The position numbers were made by a program, and so were the translations under genes. The notes beneath the pieces were generated by a model, which was not told where the DNA came from, made no database searches, and worked only from the letters and a program-made list of their open reading frames with translations. Shown one piece after another: positions 46,801 to 57,010 of a stretch of 64,000 nucleotides of DNA (positions are counted from its first letter, which is position 1; the number at the start of each line of letters is the position of its first letter). Location: contig NC_090729.1 of NCBI RefSeq assembly GCF_036898095.1, forward strand, positions 62,833,282 to 62,897,281. The letters are read 5' to 3'. This DNA is from Palaemon carinicauda (lineage: Eukaryota; Arthropoda; Malacostraca; Decapoda; Palaemonidae).

Positions 46801-47845
46801 AAGATCAAAGTCAATTGCGAGAACTTTTGTATGGTGGCCAGGTGTAGATAAAGATGTGGAATGTTATATAAAGAATTGTATGAATTGTGTTATGCAACAA
46901 AACAATCCTCAATTTGCTAGAATGCACCCGTGGGAGTTGCCCAGGTATCCATGGCAAAGAGTGCATATAGATTTTGCAGGTCCTTTTTTGAATTATTTGT
47001 TTTTGATAGTAGTAGATGCTTACAGTAAGTGGCCAGAAATTATCCCAATGAAGACGACAACGTCTTACGCCACAATAAAAGAGTTAATGCAAATTTTTTC
47101 AACGCATGGTATTCCAGAAAGAATTGTTACAGATAATGGTCCACAATTTACCTCACAAGAGTTTAAAGAATTTTGTAATGTCAATGGTATTAAGCATACA
47201 TTTTCAGCTACTTATCATCCATCCACTAATGGAGAGGCTGAAAGATTTGTTCAAACATTTAAACACAATATGAAGTGTAGAAGAGCAAATTCAAGTAATA
47301 TATTTTTGCATGTGTCAAAATTTTTATTGTCTTATAGAACAACGCCGCACAGCACAACAGGCGTGGCACCCTCAAATTTGTTAATGGGAAGGAGGATAAG
47401 GTGTAAGTTAGATTTGTTGTATCCAAGTTTGCAAAGTGATTTAGAAGATAAAGGGTATAAACAAATAGCAAAGCTTCCTAATGTAAGACATTTTTTACCT
47501 TTGTCTGATGTCATGGTAAGATCGTACAACACTCCAGAGAAGTGGGTACCCGGAGAGATTGTAAGAGAGATAGGAAATTTACATTATGATGTTCGTGTTG
47601 GTGATAATGTTGTAAAACGTCATGTTGATCAATTACAGCCGTTAAACAGAAAGACAGTAGAGCATGTGAATGTTAGAGATGAGAAACTTAAAGAAGTAGT
47701 TAGATCAAATGAGTCAAGTATTAACCAAGATGGTCCAACATCCAATGTAGATTCAGAACCAATTCATGTACCAGTACAAGATGAGGTTAAAGTGCTTCCT
47801 AATAGGATTAACAGAGGAAAGCCCCCTGAGAGATTAGATTTATGA
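43805..47845 (+). CDS. Gypsy-2 gag-pol polyprotein
   Basis: One frame of 1346 codons encodes all functions. The gag has two zinc knuckles, CFSCGKTDHLAYEAKKC (about residues 237-253) and CQNCRKLGHFATAC (about 259-272). The aspartic protease motif is VDTAADVSIM (about 339-348). RT carries RLCGDYK (about 527), FSKLDLRQAFQQLP and the active-site box FIFIDDILIAG (about 623-633). RNase H has CDASNIGLGAVL (about 773), TDHKPLLAI and NADALSRL. The integrase has a zinc-binding part ending CMNC (about 1032), HIDFAGP (first Asp, about 1054), TDNGPQF (second Asp, about 1109) and GEAERF (Glu, about 1144). All catalytic residues look present. The ATG at 43805 is the first in frame after the leader. Gag fused to pol without a frameshift is common in this group. 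It resembles the Mag-like branch by its motifs, but no tree was made. Confidence 0.95.
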   Translation: MPFNIEAPQAFSVTAEPNSVATRWQQWCEEFKIYLEALGNMKDAQKKALLLHTAGREVREVFKTLQPTDDTSEAAIKALTTYFAPQVNKFFERYQFSAQAYQKENESLDAFVTRLKNLAVSCEFLELENVIIDQVIAHCTSEELRKKLLQDKDLTLEKVLITGRALETSNRQSHIIGSSTSNRMENSKINTVGSKWKTNENQRRNMSKPSHRKVPNTNVHKYQNQAYTQKQQEKPKCFSCGKTDHLAYEAKKCPATGQTCQNCRKLGHFATACRFPKQYAKKINATVDTMGQEHNEENVHDNQVSSETDFAFHINSVNKVAKKHIMVEVIINGKPILMQVDTAADVSIMSEKMAKGIPNLLLEGTNRVLKGYNGFDIQVIGVSNVEVQYKEQKLERMPLTVVKGNGQTLLGLDWLQYLKLDWPSILKVAGRQDENKNEMSMNDILSEFQDVFEDKIGTVKNAKAILVLKPDSSPRFFAPRPVPYALKSAVETEIKRLESEGSWEKVTYSDWATPLVPIVKESGQVRLCGDYKVTLNPQLQVAQHPLPNPKDMFATMSGCSVFSKLDLRQAFQQLPMDETSQELCTVNTSLGLFRPKRLPYGVASSPAIWQQTMDKIFLGMQGVFIFIDDILIAGKDTREHRERLRTVLKKLKEHNIRVNKNKCILEVDSVEYLGFVINGKGIHKTKEKIKAVQSTKVPENVKELQSFLGLVTFYGNFIQNLSTIAHPLYNLLNKGVEWKWTKECQESFERIKQEITSPTFLVHYRMDLPVKLVCDASNIGLGAVLSHVMPDGTEKPIAFTSRVLKKAERNYSQIEKEGLALVYGVKKFHMYLYGRKKFTLVTDHKPLLAILGPKASLPTLVAARLQRWAVTLAAYHYDIEYRPTSNMGNADALSRLPVDKAPEEYDDSVLLISVCNVPITAKDVAHSTKQDPVLSKVLESLMTGRDLCGKEENCKPYKDIWYELSVTQGIVMRGSRVVIPNSLRNKVFSEIHADHQGIVRSKSIARTFVWWPGVDKDVECYIKNCMNCVMQQNNPQFARMHPWELPRYPWQRVHIDFAGPFLNYLFLIVVDAYSKWPEIIPMKTTTSYATIKELMQIFSTHGIPERIVTDNGPQFTSQEFKEFCNVNGIKHTFSATYHPSTNGEAERFVQTFKHNMKCRRANSSNIFLHVSKFLLSYRTTPHSTTGVAPSNLLMGRRIRCKLDLLYPSLQSDLEDKGYKQIAKLPNVRHFLPLSDVMVRSYNTPEKWVPGEIVREIGNLHYDVRVGDNVVKRHVDQLQPLNRKTVEHVNVRDEKLKEVVRSNESSINQDGPTSNVDSEPIHVPVQDEVKVLPNRINRGKPPERLDL

Positions 47846-47866
47846 ATGTTTTTACAATGTCAAATT

Positions 47867-47879
47867 AAGGGGGAGGAGA
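47867..47879 (+). promoter_or_regulatory. Polypurine tract of Gypsy-2
   Basis: AAGGGGGAGGAGA lies directly before the 3' LTR, where plus-strand synthesis is primed. It starts 21 bases after the gag-pol stop. Confidence 0.8.
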
Positions 47880-47880
47880 C

Positions 47881-48366
47881 TGTTATGTATTATTGTAACA
47901 ATGTACTATGTTATTTCAAGTGTTTCAGGTATTGCGCAACATTGCATCATATTGCATGAATAAGACATGTTATGCTTTGATCATAAGAGTAATGATTTGT
48001 TTTTGTATTAGGATTCAAACATTTGTTGATTACCTCAGATAAGATGTGATTCTTTATGATTTATGCTGGAGTAGAATTTAAGTCTTTTCAGAGCGATGCT
48101 CTTTTGTTTAGCAATGTTTTGGTTTGTGAGATTTGTGTAAGACGCTCCATATACACTTGAGAGTCAGCTGTCACAAATTGAAGTTCATAATGTAGTCTTT
48201 TATACATTAAAGACGTATTTTATTAATACCAACGTATTATTATCCATCAAGCAAATATCAACGAAGATGGGATCAGCTGAGAAATAATTACTAATGATTA
48301 TACATCTCTGTTCCAGGTAATTATTATGGTTAATAGAACTTCCTACCTAATCATACAAACATCATA
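47881..48366 (+). repeat. 3' LTR of Gypsy-2
   Basis: Same 486 bases as the 5' LTR with one difference seen. Followed directly by GACGA. Confidence 0.95.
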
Positions 48367-48371
48367 GACGA

Positions 48372-49400
48372 CTTTACAAAAAATACATGCGACTCTTGTT
48401 TCCATGAACAGTAAGCTTTGAGTGGAGAACAATCTTGGGAATCGGTTATAAGTATGATTTTCCAACAGTTCAACTAAGCTACTACCGCAGTGACATTCAC
48501 CTTTGCTCAAGTTATGGAATGAGTAAAACGAGAGGTTTGTATTTATGTGTGCCAAGGAAAAACTGTCTAGTTTGATAATCTAAATCATGAGCTCAAAACC
48601 TTGGGCATTTTTTGATTCCTGTATACCTTTAAAATTGACAATGAAAAAGAGAAAAAAGGAAATTTTTGGTGATAAAACTTTATCATTCAATCTCATGGCT
48701 GATTAAATTATGCATAGTACTGGTTATTCTCTTGGAACAAATGTACTCACTGAAGAGTAGAAATATACCAATGTACCACAGATTTGGAACCCCTCATCTA
48801 AATGAAAGTGTCTCTGGGCAAAGCTTAAATGCTAGATAATTTCATACTTGTCTAGAAAATAGACTATATCATAAAAAAGAAGGATATTACTCACATTGTT
48901 GCTACTGCCCACTAGATATTTGGCCTTGGGCTTAGCAAGTATACGTTTGAAATACTCTTGGTCGCAAGGCAGTGGGTTACCTGTATCGAGAGATCATTTA
49001 CAGATAAACTGAATTCGTATAATGTTGAAGCCTGCTAGTATAGTCACGTAGGAAAATGAATGTGTTTATTAGCTTGAAGCTGCTAGGTATTCATTTCAGA
49101 CAAATTAATGAATCAAAATACTCTAAATATCAAGTGAAAATTAACTGCATATACCTGGATCAGGTGTGAATTCAGCAAATTATTCCCAGCGAAAAATTAA
49201 AATGAAAAGAACTCATAAATGTCTAAGCCTTTAAAGGGAATTTATGATATTTAAAACATTGCTGACAAAGAAATTATAATCATAATGAATATTATTATTA
49301 TTGTTCTTAGTAGATTTTACTTTAATTGTTCATTATTTTTCTTGTAGTTTATTTATTTCCTGGATCCTGCTTTTTCTACTAAGGTTGTTGTTTAGCTGAT
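48372..49400. other. Unassigned AT-rich stretch
   Basis: I find no coding blocks, tandem repeats or element ends here. Confidence 0.45.
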
Positions 49401-50640
49401 AAAAATAATAACTGTAAGCACAAGTGAAGCCAACACAAGCGGGTTCCCTGTCATCACGGTCTGGAGACCTCTGCTGCTTGGAGTTCTGGAATGAGGTCTC
49501 CTTTCCGACTAAGAGTCTGTAGGCTCGAAACTCTGTATGAGGGGCGATGCTGACGTGGAATAAAGGTTAATTCCTTTCAGTTTGAAGGTGACGCTCAAAG
49601 ACTAGCGTTGGCCTTTCATTGGCCAGAAGCTTTCCTCTTGAAGGTAACCAAGGAACACCCCTAATGCTGGTATAGTGGTATCGAAGGGAGGGATACCCCT
49701 TCCATATCCATTTAGCCTGAATGGTCGAAGCCGAAGATCTATCCAAGTATCCAGACATTCTCTTTGCAACCTTTTAGGGTAGGGAAGGGACTCCTGAGAG
49801 AATGAATGAATGATTTTAAGTTCTCTAGCATACTGACACCACTCTCTGAGAGAAAAGGAGTTGGATAGTCTCCAGGCGTGAAGTCCGGGTGAAGATACTG
49901 CTTGGTGAACGATGCTCACTTGTGGCTGTTGGAGTTGCTGAGGGGGTTCCCTCCGGATCTCCATCGGGTGTTGCCAATAAGTTGACTGGGCATGACAAGT
50001 CTGTTAAGTTAGATGAATTTTGCTGACAAGACAAGTCTTCCGGGCAAGACGAGTCTTTCTGGCGAGATGAGTCTGATGTTCTGTTCCCGAAGATCAAGGG
50101 TGGAGAAGGGATGAATCCAATTCCTATGGGATCTCTAAGGATCTACGTCAGTAGCAAGACGAGTCTTCTAATGAGACAAGATTGCTGATGATGAGGCCTG
50201 CTCTGAAGAGCAATGGTGGAGAATGGCCGAACACAATTCCTGTAGGAGGGATCCCCCGGAGGGGAGTTCTCTCACGGATGGGAAAGACGTCTACCATTTG
50301 CCGCCGCTATCATCGATCCTTCCATCAACCGGGAACATTGCTACATAGTGGCTGTTGAAGGGACTACCCCTTGGCAGAGGAGTGGATGAATCCCTCTCTT
50401 CGCCTGAAGAGTCTTCCAATGGGAGCCACTCATACCTACCATACCAATCCGTTGAAAACACCCAGTCTGAGAAGTAAACTGTACTTAAGGATACATTTTT
50501 AGTCTTGCATGCGTAGGTCCATCTGCAGGTTACATGGCTGAGTCTAAGATTGCAGTGTGCGTAAAGAACATGTAACAGATTACACGAAGTATGTATTTTC
50601 ACTGGTTTTAGTGAAATTTGTAAATAATTCACTTAGCTGA
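49401..50640 (-). other. Coding-like remnant of unknown origin
   Basis: The base composition shifts to GC-richer and the minus strand has several moderate open frames, none longer than 120 codons. Readable pieces include WLPLEDSSGEERDSSTPLP and PFNSHYVAMFPVDGRIDDSG in one frame, and a Ser/Cys-rich repeat-like segment (SSCPEDLSCQQNSSNLTDLS) in another. The plus strand has GACAAGTCT/GACGAGTCT motifs repeated at 50000-50170. It may be a worn retroelement gag. I do not recognise it. Confidence 0.3.
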
Positions 50641-50867
50641 GCTCACTAGGTGTTTACGAAATAAATACTTTTTGCTGAAATAGCTCCTCACTCTGGTTTA
50701 TGACTTTCCTTGGATATTTGATATAGATTTTAATTGCTAACACTTGAGGTTCGCATGTTGATTATGGACACTAAATGTTTCTATTAGATGGGTTAGGACA
50801 GTGATTTTGCGTGGGCCGTTGCTGGGATTTTAGTTTAGAGGGGCTCAGTCCCAATAGTCCCACGTTG
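50641..50867. other. Spacer left of the BEL element
   Basis: No gene seen. The BEL target copy ATGAC lies at 50868-50872. Confidence 0.4.
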
Positions 50868-50872
50868 ATGAC

Positions 50873-51672
50873 TGTTTGTTGGATGTGCAGTGAAAGCCAC
50901 GAAAGATGTTGCAATGCTTTTTTTATTAATGCGTTTCAACCTGAAACATAAGTAATTCAAAATACTAAAAAAAAATCCTAAATAAATATTAAGTGAAAAA
51001 ACTAAAAATCACAAACTTTTCTTGGAAAGTACAAACTATAATGAGATAATTAAGTAATTCAAATAAACTTGAAGCATAAACATATATAGCAATGAAAAAC
51101 ATTAAACAAAGATAGCAGTAAATTACGTGAACATAAATAGAACAATTATCCATTACTAATTATTACAAAGTTAAATTAACATTATAAACTCACAAACATA
51201 TTGAACTGAAACAAGAAAGGTAGTAAACTAGATAGTTACTACCAAGCATTACCACGCAATTACTCTAAGAATAACACCACACTGAAAACAATTATTTAAT
51301 ATATTATAATAAAGTTAAGTACTAACACATTTTCTCTCCAAGCCTTTCACTGGACACCAATAATCCGTCCCCATTTCCTCTAAACACAAGAGAGCAATAA
51401 CCCCTTCCGGAGAGTGGGTGTGTCTCGGACGGCAACTGTTTGTAAAAGGACAACTGTCATGAATACACTCGTCTCATCTGAACTCCGCTGCCCAGACTCG
51501 GCAACGCAACACAAGAAATCCACAGAAATGCAGTCCCTTAAATTACAAATATTTTAGTCTTGACCATACTAAACATTTTACAATCAAAATACAACATTTT
51601 AAAACAATTTATGACATTTTAGATAATAAACAATAGATAAATATATAAATAACTATCGTCCCAGACGATACA
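50873..51672 (-). repeat. 3' LTR of the BEL element
   Basis: On the minus strand it starts TGTATCGTCTGGGACGATAG and ends near CTGCACATCCAACAAACA. It contains 41 bases (around 51565-51612) that the other LTR lacks. Confidence 0.85.
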
Positions 51673-51684
51673 CTCCCCCTACCC
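51673..51684 (-). promoter_or_regulatory. Polypurine tract of the BEL element
   Basis: On the minus strand GGGTAGGGGGAG lies between the polyprotein stop and the 3' LTR. Confidence 0.7.
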
Positions 51685-51687
51685 AAA

Positions 51688-54600
51688 TTAGCAATTTTCT
51701 TCAATAGGAAGAAGAACAACTAACCTATGTACAGATCTATTTACACACACATCATCTTGGCCTTCATATAGTCTTCCTGGTCTCTGGATTTTGTAACGAA
51801 CACTAACATCTCTAACCTTGTGATCTCTGCTTGACTGGACTGATATTACCTGAGCAAGTTTCCATTGTCCACGTATGATGTTGCTGTCTTGTACTAATAC
51901 GATATCACCAGGTTTAACATTCCTTTTGTCCACATGCCATTTTTGCCTTACCATTAAAGTTGGAAAGTAGTCTCTCTGCCACTTTTTCCAAAAACAGTCT
52001 ACGATACGTTGCATGAATTCCAACCTATCCTTATATTTTTTATCTACAAATTTCATATCTGCTTGAATTTTACTACTTGCTCGGCCTAATATCAGGTCAT
52101 TAGGACATAAATATGATCCAAGTTCACAGTCACTGCCAGGTTTGATACCAATCGGTCTGGAATTCAATAAATCAGCTACTTCAAAAAGCACTGTTTGCAT
52201 TTCTCCGAATGTCAGTTTACTATCTCTAATAGCAATGAGTACAGCACGTTTAACAGATTTTATTAGTGCTTCACTACATCCATTCTGCCAAGGAGCGTCA
52301 GCAGACTTATTGAAAATCCAAGTAGTACCACCGCTAGCACCATATTTTTGAAGCTTTGACTTGTCTAACCTGAGTTCCTTGCAAGCAGCAACTAATTGAC
52401 TTCCCAAATCAGAATGTATGGTCTTAGGATATCCTCTAATTGTTATAAATCTCTGGAAAACTGTCAAGAAACCTTTTGTGTCATAACTTTCTGCCAAATC
52501 TACATATACTGCTCGTGAAACAAGGCAATTGAATATTACTCCATAAGCTTTTCCATATGTTCTACATTTTACCGTATCTCTAATAGTAATTGGGCCAAAT
52601 AAGTCTAATGAAGTATGGTAGAAAGGAGGAGTAGGACGTAATCTTTCCTGGGCAACTTGACCCATCTTCTGAGCAACAGTTTCAGCACTTATTCTTTTAC
52701 ATGCGATACATTTATTCTTAATAAACTTTATTAGTCTTCTGGCACTAATAACCCAGTACTTACATTGTAATTTAGCTAAAGTAGTTTCGACTCCGCTGTG
52801 GTCACTATTATGCAAGTGCTGAATATATAACTTAATAAGATGACTATTTGACGGCATCAAAATAAATCTGTCTTGGTTCCAATTTTCCTTTAACCAATTT
52901 GCAATTCTCTTACCTACGAATATGATACCGTTGTCTATACTTGGACCTAAACGACGGTAGGCCTTCCTCCAATCAGATTGTAACTTGCTTTGTTTTATAT
53001 GTATCAAATACATTTCTGCTTCATGCACTAATTCAGGAGTTGGCAAGCATGCTATAGCCTTTAATGACTCAACTTTAAATGCTGCAATAACTCTTGCAGT
53101 AACTCTCAGTAATTTTGTGTAACTGCTAAACCGACTCATGTTAATCACACTAGTATTTTCTTCATCAAAGCTTTTCTGTCTACAAGTCAAAACCATACCA
53201 ACCTTATCAGGAACTTCATCGTTGCAAGACTGACTTATAGGCCAAGTATCAAATGGGCTCGACATAAAGGCTGGTCCCTTTTGCCACATAGAATTTTCAT
53301 GCAAGACGTTAGGAGGACATGGTCTAGTGGTAAAATCTGCTGGATTGTTCTTACTATTAACCCACCACCATTCAGTAGGGTCTGTTCTAGACTGAATTTC
53401 TGCCACCCTGTTGGCTACAAAGGTATTAAATCCATAAGATTCTTTCTGAATCTGTGCTCTTACAATTGATGAGTCAACAATATGTACAATAGATTTGAAT
53501 TTCCAATCACTTTGTTTCACAATTATATCTCTTAATCTACATGACAGTACGGCACCACATAACTCTAATCTAGGTATTGTCAATTTTTTGGTGGGAGCAA
53601 TTCTGTTCTTAGCAAGGATCAACTGCGATACATAAGAATCCCCTTCTAGGCTCCACCTTACATAAGCACATGCACCATATGCAACTGAACTGCCGTCTGA
53701 AAATATAACTAGCATTGGATCCCCTTTTGCATCTAGGGGTTTTACACATCTCGCATATGACAAAAATTCCAACTCTCGCATATCAATAAAAAATTTACTC
53801 CACTTCTCTCTCATTTCGTCAGACATGGGATCGTCCCAGTCACATCTATTGCCTTCCGATCGACTAATTGTGATTAGCGCTCTCATTAAGACTTTTGCAT
53901 TCAAAGTGAAGGGGATGATAAGTCCTAAAGGGTCATAAATCGTAGATACTTGACTGAGTACCATTCTCTTTGTTAAGTCTTTAGGTATTATCCGATTGGA
54001 TGTATTTATGTCTATTCCATTTTCGAAAATTCTTTTCTTGGATCTATTAAAGTCCACCTTAATCTTGAAGAAGAATATATCTTTTCTAGGAATCCAGTGT
54101 AAACCAAGAACCTTTTCCTCACCAGCATATAACAATTTTAATTCATTGTCTAAAATTTCATTGTTAGACATAATCCAATGTTTGATTTTGAAACCACCCT
54201 CATTTAGCACCAAATTCATATTACCCATAAGCTCTTTAGCTTTATTTACATCTTCACAACTAAAAATAATATCATGTACATATGTATTCCTATCTATAAT
54301 GTTCTTGATCTCCGGAAATTCATTCTCCTTAATTGAAGCAGTTTTCTTAAGAGCTGTTATAGCAATGACACCGCTAGGTCGGTCTCCAAAACCCACAGCT
54401 GTAAGTACATGGTGGTTCGGGGGTCTACTAGAATCTGCGTCTCGCCATACGAACCTGTGGGTGTGCTGCTCTAATTCTTTCAATCTTACTGCATTATACA
54501 TTTTAGATATATCCCCTATGACTGCAACATTGTCCTGACGGAATCTTAATAAAATTCCCACTAGGTCATTCAATAAATCGGGTCCTTTCGCCCAATAATC

Positions 54601-56982
54601 ATTAAGTCTGTGGCCCTTGTAATCTGCTGAAGAATTGAACACTATTCTGACTGGGGTTGAGGTTGAACTTTCTTTTAATACTTCGTGATGGTGAATATAG
54701 TGTATAGGCCCATCATATTCCCTCATTTCCTTCCAAGATAATTTTCTTGCAACGCCTCTACTCAACATGTCTTTTATTTGATCATTATACAACTGTGTAT
54801 ATTTATAACCTATCTTAGTTAATCGCTTCTCTGTCGATCCCATTCTTGCAATAGCTACCGCCACATTATTAGGCAATTCATTAGGGTCCCTAATCCAGGG
54901 ATATTTAACAGTCCAATATTTTTCCTCACTGTTATATTCTAAGCCCTTTGAAATCATATCTAACTCCCTTTCTTCTCTAATTGTATAACTTTTATCACCT
55001 AATGTACATGATCCACATTTGCATGCTCCACATTTCGGTATACAGTATGTGCCCAAGCTTTCAATGTTGAAAAATTTATCTAAATCCATCCTTAAAAATT
55101 CATTATTGTTAACATTAATTTCCTCTACTTTAACCACACTAGAAATTTGATTAACTTTGACATTGAAACTATTGTTCGAAGATTCAAACTTAATCGATGG
55201 ATGGGAGCCTCTTATGCAATATCCGAACATGTTTTGCATCAATTGTAAATTCCCAACAGACTGTTTGACTTGTGGCATAAGTGTACACCAATGGGATCCT
55301 ACTAACAACTCTATTTCACCAAATTTACGTTCCACATCAGAAAGACGGATATCATCAAACAAAAGAACGATATTTGTCAGGTCTACCTTACATGCCTCAG
55401 ATGTTATCTCTTCTATGCCGTAAGCCGTGATATACCAGTGTTTACCTTCAAGATCAGTCACTTTGATTACATATTCTTTACTCTTTATAAGTTCTACCTT
55501 TCTTCCTACCTTAGTGATAGTTAATTCAATGTCTCTACCCTTCAAACCTAGTTTATAAGTAGTAGCAAATGTTATTAGCGTTATATCACTTCCAGGGTCC
55601 CACAACGTATTCAAAGGTGTGCCATTGCTGTATAATTTACTAATCATTAGCAGTGCTTTGTTTCTTACTAAATATTTGGATTTGACGGAAAGAGTAGTAC
55701 TGTACATCAGACCCTCTGAAAATGCTCCATGAAGTAATGGATGATGATATTTTCCATATCTTTGACCTTCCGTTATTACATTACAAGTATTCTTGAGACG
55801 GCAAAAATTTGATATATGACCAGCTTTCAGACAATTGAAACATGCTCGCCTTTTCCTTACAGTTTCAAACTTCTCAAAATTACCTAGATTGCCAAATACT
55901 GAACAGCTCCCCGTGTTATGAGTGCCTTTTTCGTGTAATAAGCACTTCCCAGTTTGCAAAGTATCATTATCCTTACACAAATTAGTGACTATTTGAGTTA
56001 GCTGATCTACACGTTGGAGTAATTCATTATGTTTTTCTGGAATACCCTTAATGGATGCTATCATATCTTCTTCATTAACTTGACCTGATATATTATGACA
56101 AATCCTAGAACTCGAACATGTCCTTATATCTGAACTCATATATTCCAGTACCCTTTTTTCTTTAAGCAGAAACGCCATAAGATGTTTAAACAATTCAGTG
56201 GAGCTTCTATGTTCTTTTGCTATTTGTACCCACTCACGTTTTTGTGTAATAGGGAGTAACTTTTCTATGTAGCTTACTGTGTTAGCGGTATTCATTTCCC
56301 CTTCAAGGTCCATCTTCTGTAAGTCTAACCAACACCTCTCAACTCTCTCTACCATTTTGACAAACGCTCTATTATCACCATCATTAACAGGCTTGATCGA
56401 TTTTAAGTCTGAAAGTACTGCATCAACTAATTTGCGGTTATCCCCATACCTTAAATCTAACCTACTAAGCATTTCATCATAGTCATTTTCAATACCTCTG
56501 ACAGTATTTAATGCTTCACCACTTAAACATGACCTCAGTGCATAGGGATCCTTTCCTAAACTATGTACCATTAATCTTTTATAATCATCTCTAAAATTCG
56601 GAAAATCTCTAATGTCTCCACTAAACTGAGGGGGTTGCAAAGCCTTCACCTTAACACTTCTAACACTAGAGTCCTGTACCACATGAATATTTTTTTTGTA
56701 TTTAAACATTATCTGGACTTTCCTTCTTTCCAAACTATCAATATATTCGTCACACTCAATTAAATGTTCCTCTATGGCACCAACCTTAATGAAGATGGAG
56801 ACATACCTCTCATGACAAACTTCAACCTTATCAAAAGCTTTACAGACTTCTTCATAAACCTCAGTCAGCGCTGTTGAAGCACTAGCTTGTCCAACAGTGT
56901 CCTCGAATAGGTTGCATTTTCTCGTGAAGGTCCTCTTGGCCTGTGCTCGGTCATTTTTAGCTTGATGCATTTCTCCCTCCAT
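51688..56982 (-). CDS. BEL/Pao gag-pol polyprotein, with an altered RT active site
   Basis: A single frame of 1764 codons if it starts at the ATG at 56982 (MEGEMHQAKND). The frame is open further upstream, but only into the LTR. Domains in order are a gag core of the DUF1759 kind (PPQFSGDIRDFPNFRDDY), a zinc knuckle CFNCLKAGHISNFC (about 380-393), and a protease region LWDPGSDITLI (about 460). RT follows, with VIGDISKMYNAV and then TYVHDIIFS (about 898-906), where BEL elements normally have YVDD. The Pao-type peptidase A17/RNase H region (GLHWIPRKD, FSDGSSVAYGACAY) comes next. The integrase has zinc ligands LHNSDHSG...CIACK, SLDLFGP (Asp), HSDLGSQ (Asp) and GCSEALIKS (Glu). The C-terminal tail is DUF5641-like (PGDIVLVQDSN). 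The His codon CAT for GAT at the RT box should abolish polymerase activity, although the rest is open. Confidence 0.92.
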   Translation of the reverse strand: MEGEMHQAKNDRAQAKRTFTRKCNLFEDTVGQASASTALTEVYEEVCKAFDKVEVCHERYVSIFIKVGAIEEHLIECDEYIDSLERRKVQIMFKYKKNIHVVQDSSVRSVKVKALQPPQFSGDIRDFPNFRDDYKRLMVHSLGKDPYALRSCLSGEALNTVRGIENDYDEMLSRLDLRYGDNRKLVDAVLSDLKSIKPVNDGDNRAFVKMVERVERCWLDLQKMDLEGEMNTANTVSYIEKLLPITQKREWVQIAKEHRSSTELFKHLMAFLLKEKRVLEYMSSDIRTCSSSRICHNISGQVNEEDMIASIKGIPEKHNELLQRVDQLTQIVTNLCKDNDTLQTGKCLLHEKGTHNTGSCSVFGNLGNFEKFETVRKRRACFNCLKAGHISNFCRLKNTCNVITEGQRYGKYHHPLLHGAFSEGLMYSTTLSVKSKYLVRNKALLMISKLYSNGTPLNTLWDPGSDITLITFATTYKLGLKGRDIELTITKVGRKVELIKSKEYVIKVTDLEGKHWYITAYGIEEITSEACKVDLTNIVLLFDDIRLSDVERKFGEIELLVGSHWCTLMPQVKQSVGNLQLMQNMFGYCIRGSHPSIKFESSNNSFNVKVNQISSVVKVEEINVNNNEFLRMDLDKFFNIESLGTYCIPKCGACKCGSCTLGDKSYTIREERELDMISKGLEYNSEEKYWTVKYPWIRDPNELPNNVAVAIARMGSTEKRLTKIGYKYTQLYNDQIKDMLSRGVARKLSWKEMREYDGPIHYIHHHEVLKESSTSTPVRIVFNSSADYKGHRLNDYWAKGPDLLNDLVGILLRFRQDNVAVIGDISKMYNAVRLKELEQHTHRFVWRDADSSRPPNHHVLTAVGFGDRPSGVIAITALKKTASIKENEFPEIKNIIDRNTYVHDIIFSCEDVNKAKELMGNMNLVLNEGGFKIKHWIMSNNEILDNELKLLYAGEEKVLGLHWIPRKDIFFFKIKVDFNRSKKRIFENGIDINTSNRIIPKDLTKRMVLSQVSTIYDPLGLIIPFTLNAKVLMRALITISRSEGNRCDWDDPMSDEMREKWSKFFIDMRELEFLSYARCVKPLDAKGDPMLVIFSDGSSVAYGACAYVRWSLEGDSYVSQLILAKNRIAPTKKLTIPRLELCGAVLSCRLRDIIVKQSDWKFKSIVHIVDSSIVRAQIQKESYGFNTFVANRVAEIQSRTDPTEWWWVNSKNNPADFTTRPCPPNVLHENSMWQKGPAFMSSPFDTWPISQSCNDEVPDKVGMVLTCRQKSFDEENTSVINMSRFSSYTKLLRVTARVIAAFKVESLKAIACLPTPELVHEAEMYLIHIKQSKLQSDWRKAYRRLGPSIDNGIIFVGKRIANWLKENWNQDRFILMPSNSHLIKLYIQHLHNSDHSGVETTLAKLQCKYWVISARRLIKFIKNKCIACKRISAETVAQKMGQVAQERLRPTPPFYHTSLDLFGPITIRDTVKCRTYGKAYGVIFNCLVSRAVYVDLAESYDTKGFLTVFQRFITIRGYPKTIHSDLGSQLVAACKELRLDKSKLQKYGASGGTTWIFNKSADAPWQNGCSEALIKSVKRAVLIAIRDSKLTFGEMQTVLFEVADLLNSRPIGIKPGSDCELGSYLCPNDLILGRASSKIQADMKFVDKKYKDRLEFMQRIVDCFWKKWQRDYFPTLMVRQKWHVDKRNVKPGDIVLVQDSNIIRGQWKLAQVISVQSSRDHKVRDVSVRYKIQRPGRLYEGQDDVCVNRSVHRLVVLLPIEENC

Positions 56983-56987
56983 AATAA

Positions 56988-56997
56988 CAGAGTTCCA
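56988..56997 (-). promoter_or_regulatory. Candidate primer-binding site of the BEL element
   Basis: On the minus strand TGGAACTCTG lies a few bases after the 5' LTR end and just before the polyprotein ATG. The leader is therefore very short. Confidence 0.45.
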
Positions 56998-57010
56998 AAA
57001 TGTGTTGAAA

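Larger units (their letters stand above)
42944..48366 (+). mobile_element. Gypsy-2: intact Ty3/Gypsy retrotransposon
   Basis: Complete element of 5423 bases: two 486-bp LTRs, a primer-binding site, one gag-pol frame of 1346 codons and a polypurine tract. It is flanked by the 5-bp duplication GACGA (42939-42943 and 48367-48371). By eye the LTRs differ at only one base (a G/T in a T-rich run near 43057 and 48003). An intact frame and near-identical LTRs point to a recent insertion. Confidence 0.95.

Noticed and set aside
53996..54538. 180-codon plus-strand frame inside the BEL element
   Set aside because: It is antisense to the intact BEL polyprotein, which explains the open frame.
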